DNA of 21,493 bases, from contig JASJGL010000045.1 of NCBI GenBank assembly GCA_033791545.1, positions 1-21,493 on the forward strand. The letters are read 5' to 3'. This DNA is from Antarcticimicrobium sp033791545 (GTDB lineage Bacteria; Pseudomonadota; Alphaproteobacteria; Rhodobacterales; Rhodobacteraceae). The notes beneath the pieces were generated by a model. The model worked only from the letters and a program-made list of their open reading frames with translations, did no database searches and was not told where the DNA came from. Positions 1-6,782 of this stretch are shown here, in pieces; position 1 is the stretch's first letter, and each line of letters starts with the position of its first letter. The position numbers and the translations under genes were made by a program.

Positions 1-47
1 CCGCCGTCCCGTCCGGCCCCGCCGTGCGCCTCAAGCGCCGCCGGTGA
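1..47 (+). CDS. Possible 3' end of an upstream gene (partial)
   Basis: Reading from base 3, 14 codons run without a stop to TGA at 45-47 and give a basic tail ending LKRRR. All 14 codons end in G or C, the third-position bias of the confident genes here, and the base composition changes sharply to A-rich just after the stop. That is the only evidence. The stretch is too short to assign a family, and chance cannot be excluded. Confidence 0.3.
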   Translation, partial: AVPSGPAVRLKRRR

Positions 48-587
48 AGGGGTGTCTAAGGTTTACCACCAAAACCCGCAAGCGCTTTTTTCCAAAACCG
101 TCATCTTTTCTTCAATCAAACCAAAAAATGCCCAATATCAACGCTTTAAACAGCTGCGCCCCGAAGCAACCAAGGCGGAAATCCCCGCCAGATCGCAGGC
201 GCGCCCCGTATCGCCACCCCGCAAAACACCACATCTCGTGGTATCCACAGCCTTATCCACAAGGCATGCCAGGAATCGCAGGACCAAGGCCGAATCCGGA
301 CGGCAAAAGAGGAAGCACGCAAGACTCACGCCGGGCGAGGGCTATAGGTCGCCCAGAGCGGCAAGAGCGCCGAATGAAAGAAGGCCCTTCGAACGCACCT
401 CGCCGACTTCATGGCAGCCTACAACTTCGCCCGCAGACTCAAAGACCCTCAGCGGCCGCGCGCCTTACGAATACATCTGCAAGATTTGGACTTCCCAACC
501 AGATCGATTCATCGGAAATCCGATCCACCAAATGCCGGGACTAAGCACCGAACGTCAGACAGTGCGCAACAAAGCCACGGCACGACC
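48..587. other. Gene-poor region with an A/T-rich tract and DnaA-box-like sites
   Basis: About 540 bases lie between the possible end of an upstream gene and the 3' end of the minus-strand GntR gene. Open frames exist on both strands but their products are low-complexity, rich in Arg, Pro and Ser, lack a ribosome site and match no family I recognise. Bases about 57-165 are clearly richer in A and T than the surroundings. The only recognisable sites are two tandem DnaA-box-like 9-mers at 241-261. I see no tRNA-like or CRISPR-like structure. Confidence 0.5.
241..261 (+). promoter_or_regulatory. Two tandem DnaA-box-like 9-mers
   Basis: TTATCCACA at 253-261 matches the strict DnaA-box consensus TTATNCACA exactly. 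GTATCCACA at 241-249 differs only in its first base. They have the same orientation and their starts are 12 bp apart. An A/T-rich tract lies 75-185 bp upstream. A single exact 9-mer is expected by chance now and then, but two tandem copies in a gene-free region are suggestive. They could be DnaA-regulatory sites or a fragment of a replication origin. Confidence 0.4.
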
Positions 588-1289
588 TTACCCGTTGCCG
601 TTGCGGAACAGCGCGACAACCTGAAGCCGCGCTTCTTCCAGATGCTCTTTTAACTCAGACCGAAGCCGGGCCGCATCTTTTTGGCGCAGGGCGTCGATCA
701 GTACATCATGCGATTGCGCAATCTCCCAGGGATCGTCGTAGCTCCGTCCAAGCAAGGCGATCCCAGCGCGAAGTTGGGTTGCGATTTGATCGAACAAGCG
801 CACCACCCGCATATTGCCCCCCAAGGCACAGAGCATTCTGTGGAACTCGTAGTCCTGGGCGACCTGTTCTTGCATTTGACCGTCTTGGGCCAACCGTTTG
901 AGCCGCTCTACTTGCGCGGCAAGCCCGTCGACATCGGCATCGGTGATACGCGCCACCGCCGCCTCAGCCGCGTGAAGTTCCAAGCACTCTCTGAGATCGT
1001 AGATGTCGTCCAATTCGTCCGCATCATAAGAGTGTACAAAAAAGCCCCGGCGGGGATGCGAAACGATCAACCCCTGACTTTCCAGAAGACGCAGTGCTTC
1101 GCGTACCGGCGCGCGCGATGTCCCCATCTCACGCGCAAGCTGTGCTTCGGCGACCTTCTGCCCCGGGATCAGCCGGCCATCACCGATGGCCTGCAAAACC
1201 TGGTCAGCAATGCGGCTGGCCAAATCTGCGGAGGGCAATTCAGAGAAGAGCGCGTTATCGGAGTGTAAGGCCTTATCTGTGTTCGTCAC
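588..1289 (-). CDS. GntR family transcriptional regulator, FadR/FCD subfamily
   Basis: A cytoplasmic DNA-binding repressor or activator of 233 residues, the usual length for FCD-type GntR proteins. The N-terminal winged helix-turn-helix spans about residues 22-88 and includes the typical recognition stretch GTSRAPVREALRLLE (56-70). The C-terminal FCD ligand domain (about 95-225) has the metal-site pattern Asp146-x3-His150, His194 and His216, so a metal-assisted carboxylate effector is likely. The start is GTG at 1289, preceded by GGGGAG (1304-1299) with 9 bases of spacing. The gene is divergent from the aldolase/dehydrogenase/Dpp operon, and the 199-bp gap holds a repeated ACATTTTGTA element, so it probably controls that operon and itself. 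The effector is not known. Confidence 0.93.
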   Translation of the reverse strand: MTNTDKALHSDNALFSELPSADLASRIADQVLQAIGDGRLIPGQKVAEAQLAREMGTSRAPVREALRLLESQGLIVSHPRRGFFVHSYDADELDDIYDLRECLELHAAEAAVARITDADVDGLAAQVERLKRLAQDGQMQEQVAQDYEFHRMLCALGGNMRVVRLFDQIATQLRAGIALLGRSYDDPWEIAQSHDVLIDALRQKDAARLRSELKEHLEEARLQVVALFRNGNG

Positions 1290-1342
1290 TGTTGCCCGCT
1301 CCCCGACATCGCCGAGGCTGATCCCCGTCCTGCTCCGGCAAA

Positions 1343-1357
1343 GCTACATTTTGTAGC
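1343..1357. promoter_or_regulatory. Inverted repeat, candidate GntR operator 1
   Basis: GCTACA-TTT-TGTAGC is a perfect 6-bp dyad with a 3-bp spacer, lying 53 bp upstream of the GntR start. Its core ACATTTTGTA recurs at 1430-1439. FadR-type GntR proteins commonly bind short TTGT/ACAA dyads, so this is a reasonable operator. Which strand's promoter it covers is not clear, because no good -35/-10 pair was found. Confidence 0.5.
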
Positions 1358-1429
1358 AGCGGTCGTCCATGGAATCTTTTTTTCGAAAAGTCGACGCGAA
1401 GATTGTCGACAGTTTCGGCGTGACCTGCG

Positions 1430-1442
1430 ACATTTTGTACAA
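1430..1442. promoter_or_regulatory. Second ACATTTTGTA copy with TTGTACAA palindrome, candidate GntR operator 2
   Basis: ACATTTTGTA (1430-1439) repeats the core of the element at 1346-1355 and runs into the perfect palindrome TTGTACAA (1435-1442). The two copies are 84 bp apart, eight turns of B-DNA, so they face the same side of the helix and could support looping. The site lies 46 bp upstream of the chosen aldolase start. Confidence 0.5.
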
Positions 1443-1488
1443 CCCGTCACGATTCGGGATCGAACTGCCGAGATTAACGGAGACCTTC

Positions 1489-2259
1489 ATGAGCCCGCAA
1501 AAGTCCATCCAATCCAGCCTACCGACCGAAAGGATAGAGCTGGCGGCCACATATCGGCTGCTTGCCGAATTCGGCATGGATGACAGCATCTTCACCCATA
1601 TTTCAGCCAAAGCGCCCGCGTCCGAGGGGGACCACGCGTTCCTGATCAACCCCTACGGGCTGCGCTTTGACGAGGTGTCCGCAGGCAACCTTGTGACCGT
1701 CGATCTGGAGGGCCAGGTCTTGTACGATCCTAAGGGATTGGGGATCAACAAGGCGGGATTTACGATCCATTCCGCGGTCCACGCCGCCCGGCCTGACATC
1801 GCCTGCGTTATGCATACCCATACCGTGGCAGGTGTCGCCGTGGCCTCATTGAAGGACGGGCTGTTGCCACTGAACCAGTGGTCCGCGCCCTTTTTCAATC
1901 GGCTTGCCTATCACGACTATGAAGGCATCGCGTTGAACCACGAAGAGCGCGCCCGGATCGTCGACGATCTGGGCGACAAACACGCGATGATCTTGCGCAA
2001 CCACGGCCTGCTGACCTGTGGCCGTACGGTTGGCGAGGCGTTTCGTACGATGATGGACCTTGAACGCGCGTGCCGGGCACAAGTGGCGATCATGGGGACT
2101 GGGGGGCAGATGAACATCCTGTCCGACAAATTGGCCGAGCACACAGCCCAGCAGGAAGAAGGCTGGATCGAAAGCCACCAGGCTTCGAGCAAGCCGGACG
2201 CCGAATGGGAGGCCTACCTCCGTCATTGCAAGGCGCAGCACCCGGATTTTGATCAATGA
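1489..2259 (+). CDS. Class II aldolase/adducin family protein
   Basis: A cytoplasmic 256-residue protein with the class II aldolase/adducin fold. The zinc ligands are visible as His109-Thr-His111 and His172 (in NHG). The Glu that serves as catalytic base in fuculose-phosphate-type aldolases, expected about 20 residues before the HxH, is absent: the stretch reads NKAGFTIHS (87-95). Aldol cleavage is therefore doubtful, and a decarboxylase, epimerase-like or structural role is possible. The start at 1489 is chosen because CGGAG ends 6 bases upstream and the length fits the family. An in-frame ATG at 1369 would add 40 atypical residues and overrun the repeated operator-like element. It is the first gene of the operon and overlaps the next by ATGA. 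Confidence 0.88.
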   Translation: MSPQKSIQSSLPTERIELAATYRLLAEFGMDDSIFTHISAKAPASEGDHAFLINPYGLRFDEVSAGNLVTVDLEGQVLYDPKGLGINKAGFTIHSAVHAARPDIACVMHTHTVAGVAVASLKDGLLPLNQWSAPFFNRLAYHDYEGIALNHEERARIVDDLGDKHAMILRNHGLLTCGRTVGEAFRTMMDLERACRAQVAIMGTGGQMNILSDKLAEHTAQQEEGWIESHQASSKPDAEWEAYLRHCKAQHPDFDQ

Positions 2260-3212
2260 AAGATATCACGTTGCCAACACGGATTACAGTTGTCGCCCTG
2301 TCCGAGACGTTTGATCTGGCCGCCAACATGGCCGAGGTAGCGGACCCGAGAGTCCACCTCCTGCGCCCGAGCGAGGTTGAAGACCCGTCTTTGGTGACCT
2401 GCGCCCTGGCCTGGTTGCCCGCCGACGATGCCTTCGACGCCTATCCGAATATGCGCATGGTGTCGTCAATCGCGGCCGGAGTAGATTCGCTGATCGCCTG
2501 CCCGTCCCTGCGCGATGACATCGTCGTGACCCGTATCCGCGACGAAGAACAGGCCCGCATGATGGCGGGGTTCGCCGCTTGGCACGTTGTTCATCATCAC
2601 CGCCAAATGGGAACCTACATCGAAAATCAGGCCACCCAGACCTGGGATCGGTCATTCCGGGCAGACATGGCCTCCAATGTGACGGTCGGGGTACTTGGCT
2701 TCGGGCTCATGGGCCGTCACACGGCGCGGGCTCTGGCCACGATGGGGTACAAGGTGATTGGCGCCAGCAGATCGGGCGGCGAACCTGAACCAGGGGTCGA
2801 GCTTCTGTCAGGGGATGGCGCAATCGCCGAAACGGCGGCGCGGTCCGACATTCTGATCAACTTGCTCCCCCTGACGGCCCAGACCCGAGACATCCTGAAT
2901 GCCGAACTGTTCTCAACCATGCCCAAGGGGGCGGTCCTTGTTCAGTTGGGGCGCGGAGAGCAGCTGATCGAAGAGGATCTTCTTGCGGCCCTAGATTCAG
3001 GGCAGTTGTCGGCGGCATCCCTTGATGTGTTTCGCCTTGAGCCTCTGCCAAAGGACAGCCCGATCTGGACCCACCCCAAGGTCGTGATCACGCCGCACAA
3101 GGCATCTGACACCACCCGATCCGAGGTGCTGCGGCAGTTGGCCGACAATTACGAAGCCCTTGTTCAAGGGCTTATCCCCCCGGGCGCGGTCAACCGCGGC
3201 GCCGGCTACTAA
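2256..3212 (+). CDS. D-2-hydroxyacid dehydrogenase, GhrA-like (glyoxylate/hydroxypyruvate reductase type)
   Basis: A 318-residue NAD(P)H-dependent reductase that would interconvert a 2-oxo acid and a D-2-hydroxy acid in the cytoplasm. The nucleotide-binding GFGLMG is at 148-153, followed by a typical LINLLPLTAQTRDIL segment. The catalytic residues of the family are visible as Arg233 (LGRGEQ), Glu262 (FRLEPLP) and His281 (ITPHKAS). The C-terminal end AVNRGAGY closely resembles the end of E. coli GhrA (QVDRARGY), as does the LDVF..EPLP block. ATGA overlap with the upstream gene implies translational coupling. In this operon it may handle a 2-oxo acid released by the amidohydrolase/oxidase chemistry. 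The natural substrate cannot be read from sequence. Confidence 0.92.
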   Translation: MKDITLPTRITVVALSETFDLAANMAEVADPRVHLLRPSEVEDPSLVTCALAWLPADDAFDAYPNMRMVSSIAAGVDSLIACPSLRDDIVVTRIRDEEQARMMAGFAAWHVVHHHRQMGTYIENQATQTWDRSFRADMASNVTVGVLGFGLMGRHTARALATMGYKVIGASRSGGEPEPGVELLSGDGAIAETAARSDILINLLPLTAQTRDILNAELFSTMPKGAVLVQLGRGEQLIEEDLLAALDSGQLSAASLDVFRLEPLPKDSPIWTHPKVVITPHKASDTTRSEVLRQLADNYEALVQGLIPPGAVNRGAGY

Positions 3213-3219
3213 TAGATTG

Positions 3220-3239
3220 AGGCACTGAAAGGCACTAAA
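3220..3239 (+). repeat. Tandem 10-mer duplicating the ribosome-site region
   Basis: AGGCACTGAA (3220-3229) is followed directly by AGGCACTAAA (3230-3239), 9 of 10 bases identical, immediately before the ATG at 3240. Each copy contributes a Shine-Dalgarno-like core (GAGG, and AAAGG 7 bases from the start). Confidence 0.6.
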
Positions 3240-4868
3240 ATGACCATTCCGTCACGTATCCTTACCAATGGCAAAATCTGGTGTGGATTGAACGAAGGCT
3301 TCGCCGAGGCGATTGCCATTTCCGACGACAAGGTGCTGGCGGTTGGGTCCGCGAAAGACATCGCTGAATTGGCCGGGCCGGACACCGAAATCGTGGATCT
3401 TGAAGGCCGCCTTGCAACGCCCGGCCTGAACGATGCGCATTTGCACCTGCACATGTACGGTATGAGCAAGCTCAATCTGGATCTGCGCGCGGCGGCTGGG
3501 ATGACCACCGTTCAGGCGATCCTTGATCAGGTGGCCGAAGCCGTCGCCAAGGCTGAACCGGGCACCTGGATCACCGGTCGGGGCTATGACCACGACAAGC
3601 TTGCCGAACTGCGCCATCCGCATCGCCGCGAACTTGACGCGGTTGCCCCCAACAATCCGGTCATGCTGACCCGTGCCTGCGGTCACACCGCGGTATGCAA
3701 CAGCATGGCGCTGAAACTGGGGGAAATCGGTCACAACTCTCCCGACCCTTACGGCGGCAAGATCGGCCGGGCCGAGGGCGAATTGAACGGGTTGCTGTTC
3801 GAAGCAGCGCGCGCGCCGGTGCAAAAGGCGCAACCCGAACCGTCGACCGAGGATTTCGTCGATGCGATCGAACGCGCCGGGACCGAGCTTTTGTCGCTTG
3901 GCATCACCTCGGTGATGGAAGCTGGTATCGGCATGGGGCCGGGCGAACCCGAATTGCGCGCCTACCAGATCGCAAACCGGGATGGACGCCTGCCCGTGCG
4001 GGTCGCAGGCACGTTGATGGGCGATCTGGAAAAGAACATTCTTGATATCGCCTATGCCGAGGGGCTGGTGACGGGTGCGGGCGACGACATGTTCCGTATC
4101 GGGCCGGTAAAGATTTTCACCGACGGATCGGCCGGGGCCGGCACCGCGTGGATGTCCGTGCCCTATTACAACGACGATACCAACTTTGGCGTGCCTTGCC
4201 TGTCACAGGAACAGGCCGACGAACTGGTCCTGAAGGCGCACCGTTTGGGGTATCAGATGGCCCCCCACGCGATCGGTGACGCGGCAATCGAGATGATTTT
4301 GAACGCCTATGAAAAGGCATATGCTGATACGCCCGCGCCCGATCGTCGCCACCGAATCGAACATTGTGGCTGGCACCGCCCGGATCAACTTGAGCGGATG
4401 AAAGCCATGGGCGTCATCCCGGCGGGGCAGCCTTCGTTCCTGTACTACTTCGGGGAAGGGTACTTCATGTGCCTTGGCCCGGACAGGCCGCATGACTGCT
4501 ACCCTTACAAGACCTGGCTTGACGCGGGGCTGCATCCGTCCGCATCGACGGATTGCCCGGTGACCGACCCCAACCCGTTTGCCAATATCTATGCCATGGT
4601 GACGCGCAAATCCGACGGCGGGACGGTCTTGGGCGACGGTCAACAACTGTCCGTGGCAGAAGCGTTGCACCTTTACACCTACGAGGCCGCCTATGGTGTG
4701 CACGACGAAGACCGCAAAGGTCGCCTGATCCCCGGGCAGCTGGCGGATGTGTCCGTGTTCGATACCGACTTCTTTTCGGTCGACCCCGAGAAAATCCTGA
4801 ATGGGCAGTGTGTCCTGACGATCCGTGGGGGGGAAACGGTGTTTGAGCGGGGCGCGACCCTGACATGA
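3240..4868 (+). CDS. Amidohydrolase family 3 protein (YtcJ-like metal-dependent hydrolase)
   Basis: A 542-residue metal-dependent hydrolase of the amidohydrolase superfamily, family 3 (YtcJ and N-substituted formamide deformylase relatives), expected to cleave a C-N bond in an amide, formamide or cyclic ureide. Visible motifs are DAHLHLH (65-71, HxH metal ligands His67 and His69), KIFTDGS with Lys291, PHAIGD with His343, IEHC with His375, and STDCP with Asp438. The C-terminal GQLADVSVFD returns to the usual beta-sandwich domain. There is no signal peptide, so it is cytoplasmic. AAAGG sits 7 bases upstream of ATG. Its stop overlaps the first permease start by ATGA (4865-4868), which ties its expression to the importer and suggests it acts on the imported compound. 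Confidence 0.92.
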   Translation: MTIPSRILTNGKIWCGLNEGFAEAIAISDDKVLAVGSAKDIAELAGPDTEIVDLEGRLATPGLNDAHLHLHMYGMSKLNLDLRAAAGMTTVQAILDQVAEAVAKAEPGTWITGRGYDHDKLAELRHPHRRELDAVAPNNPVMLTRACGHTAVCNSMALKLGEIGHNSPDPYGGKIGRAEGELNGLLFEAARAPVQKAQPEPSTEDFVDAIERAGTELLSLGITSVMEAGIGMGPGEPELRAYQIANRDGRLPVRVAGTLMGDLEKNILDIAYAEGLVTGAGDDMFRIGPVKIFTDGSAGAGTAWMSVPYYNDDTNFGVPCLSQEQADELVLKAHRLGYQMAPHAIGDAAIEMILNAYEKAYADTPAPDRRHRIEHCGWHRPDQLERMKAMGVIPAGQPSFLYYFGEGYFMCLGPDRPHDCYPYKTWLDAGLHPSASTDCPVTDPNPFANIYAMVTRKSDGGTVLGDGQQLSVAEALHLYTYEAAYGVHDEDRKGRLIPGQLADVSVFDTDFFSVDPEKILNGQCVLTIRGGETVFERGATLT

Positions 4869-5803
4869 TCAGCGCCGTCCTACATCGCCTGGTCCTGTCG
4901 GTTCCGGTCCTTTTCGGGGTGTTGCTGTTCGGATTCCTGCTGGTGCAGATCGTTCCGGGCGACCCCGCGATGGTGGTGGCGGGTCCGACCGCCACCGCCG
5001 ATGTTGTGGCCGCCATCCGCGAAGAGATGGGCCTTGACCAACCGGTCCTGGTTCAATTCTGGAGCTACCTCCAGCGTATGGCTGTAGGCGATCTGGGACG
5101 GTCCATGATCTCCAACAAATCGGTCACCTCTGAACTGGGCGCCGCCCTGTGGCCGACGCTGGAGCTGATGATCGGTTCAATGGTCTGGTCAGTGCCCGTG
5201 GGCGTTGCCATGGGAACGCTTGCCGCCGTCGTGCGTGGATCGCTCATCGACCGGGCCATCATGGCCTTGTCAGTGGCCGGAGTGTCCTTGCCCATCTTCT
5301 TCATCTCGCTGATGGCGATCCAGTTCCTTGGCGTGAAGTGGCAGATTTTCCCCTTCATTGGTCGCCCGGGCCCTTGGTACACCGCCGAAGGTTTTATGGC
5401 ATTGTTCCTGCCCGCCCTTTCGCTTGGATCGATCCTGATCGGGCCGGTGGCGCGCATGACGCGATCTTCGGTTCTTGAGGTTCTGAAACTTGACCATGTG
5501 CGGACCGCGCGCGCCAAGGGGCTGTCGGAAACACGGGTGATCCTGGCGCATGGCCTGCGCAACGCCCTTATTCCGGTGGTGACGCTGATTGGTCTGCAAG
5601 TCGGGTATCTGCTGGGCGGCGCCGTCGTGACCGAAACCATCTTCAGCTGGCCGGGCCTTGGACGGCTCGCGGTCGGTGCGATCATGTCGTCTGACTTCAC
5701 GGTCGCTCAGGGCACCATCATGATTTTTGCGCTGGGGTTCATCACCGTGAACTTGATCGTCGACATTCTGTACTCCCTCCTTGACCCAAGGGTGCGAAAA
5801 TGA
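4865..5803 (+). CDS. ABC transporter permease, DppB/OppB type
   Basis: An inner-membrane permease of 312 residues, full length for the DppB/OppB family. The first membrane segment (about 8-31) is followed by the characteristic VQIVPGDPA and the AIREEMGLDQPVLVQF periplasmic-side block. Further hydrophobic segments lie at about 100-122, 133-155, 178-196, 235-255 and 283-305. The EAA coupling loop is at about 213-238 (RTARAKGLSETRVILAHG...), and the end DPRVRK is standard. It should pair with the next permease to import a peptide-sized or opine-like solute. It overlaps genes on both sides by ATGA. The substrate cannot be told from the permease. Confidence 0.95.
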   Translation: MISAVLHRLVLSVPVLFGVLLFGFLLVQIVPGDPAMVVAGPTATADVVAAIREEMGLDQPVLVQFWSYLQRMAVGDLGRSMISNKSVTSELGAALWPTLELMIGSMVWSVPVGVAMGTLAAVVRGSLIDRAIMALSVAGVSLPIFFISLMAIQFLGVKWQIFPFIGRPGPWYTAEGFMALFLPALSLGSILIGPVARMTRSSVLEVLKLDHVRTARAKGLSETRVILAHGLRNALIPVVTLIGLQVGYLLGGAVVTETIFSWPGLGRLAVGAIMSSDFTVAQGTIMIFALGFITVNLIVDILYSLLDPRVRK

Positions 5804-6732
5804 GCGTGACATCAACCAATGTGCCCCCTGCCCCTCAGACCTCCGGCAGCATAGAGGGCGACGTTTCTCAGGAATTTACGGCACCCGCGCGGGCCCACTG
5901 GCTACGCAGGTTGTTGAAAGATCGCGCCGCGTTCCTGGCGTTGTTGACACTGGCACTGGTCATTCTTGGCGCCATATTCGCACCAGTTCTGGCCACGCAT
6001 GATCCCGCATCGAATTCCCGCTCCGTCATGACCCCTCCGGCGTGGATGGCAAGGGGCAACGCAGAGCACTGGCTTGGCACTGACGGTCAGGGGCGCGATA
6101 TTTTTTCCCGGTTGCTTTACGGGGCGCGGCTGACCTTGCTTATTGGCTTCGCGGCCGTCGGGCTGGGTGGATTTTTTGGCTCGCTTCTTGGCCTGCTATC
6201 TGCGTTCAACGAAAGGATCGATCCCTGGATCATGCGGACCATGGACGTGTTGCTGTCCTTTCCCGCAATCCTTTTGGCCCTGGCCCTGGTTGCCGTGATG
6301 GGCCAAGGCATCGTGCCCATCGTGATCGCGCTGGGGATTTCATCCATCCCCGATTGCGCAAGGGTGGCACGCGGCATCGCGATCGGCGTGATGAAGCAGG
6401 AGTTCATTGAAGCGGGCCGTGCTGTCGGCCTTTCAAACCTGCAACTTTTCAACCGGTATCTGGTGCGAAACGCGATTTCCTCCATCATGATCTTCATCTC
6501 GCTTCGCTTTGGCCAGACGATCCTGATCGGTGCGACCCTTTCCTTTCTGGGACTGGGGGCCAGACCGCCTGCCTCCGAACTTGGCATGATGGCGTCCCAA
6601 GGGCGCGACTTTCTTCTGTTTGCACCGCATATCGCAGTAATCCCATCCGTCGTGATTTTCATCATTGTTCTGTCTGCCAACGTCGCCGGTGACGCGCTGC
6701 GCGATGTGCTGGACCCGCGGCTTCAGGCGTAA
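5800..6732 (+). CDS. ABC transporter permease, DppC/OppC type
   Basis: A 310-residue inner-membrane permease. An N-terminal cytoplasmic stretch of about 40 residues precedes the first membrane segment (about 44-63), as usual for OppC. The family signature LGTDGQGRDIFSR (92-104) sits in the periplasmic loop. The EAA coupling loop is near residues 203-227 (EAGRAVGLSNLQLFNRYLVRN). It ends LDPRLQA, as family members do. It overlaps the DppB-type gene by ATGA and is followed after 50 bp by the binding-protein gene. The 32-residue Pro/Ser/Thr-rich N-terminus is a little long but not exceptional. Confidence 0.95.
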   Translation: MSVTSTNVPPAPQTSGSIEGDVSQEFTAPARAHWLRRLLKDRAAFLALLTLALVILGAIFAPVLATHDPASNSRSVMTPPAWMARGNAEHWLGTDGQGRDIFSRLLYGARLTLLIGFAAVGLGGFFGSLLGLLSAFNERIDPWIMRTMDVLLSFPAILLALALVAVMGQGIVPIVIALGISSIPDCARVARGIAIGVMKQEFIEAGRAVGLSNLQLFNRYLVRNAISSIMIFISLRFGQTILIGATLSFLGLGARPPASELGMMASQGRDFLLFAPHIAVIPSVVIFIIVLSANVAGDALRDVLDPRLQA

Positions 6733-6782
6733 CGACGATCTCTCAGAAACTACCGCACCCCCAACAAGGAGCATTTTCCATC

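Noticed and set aside
52..624. Long open frames on both strands in the first 600 bases
   Set aside because: Products are low-complexity and rich in Arg, Pro and Ser, have no ribosome site and no family resemblance, and one overlaps the 3' end of the GntR gene. They look like stop-poor high-G+C sequence.
1390..1410. GTCGAC repeated at 1390-1395 and 1405-1410
   Set aside because: Two 6-bp palindromes 15 bp apart in a G+C-rich region can arise by chance, and they do not match the GntR-type element seen twice nearby.
1369..1488. Upstream ATG extending the aldolase by 40 residues
   Set aside because: The extension does not resemble the family N-terminus and runs over the repeated operator-like element; the ATG at 1489 has a GGAG 6 bases upstream.
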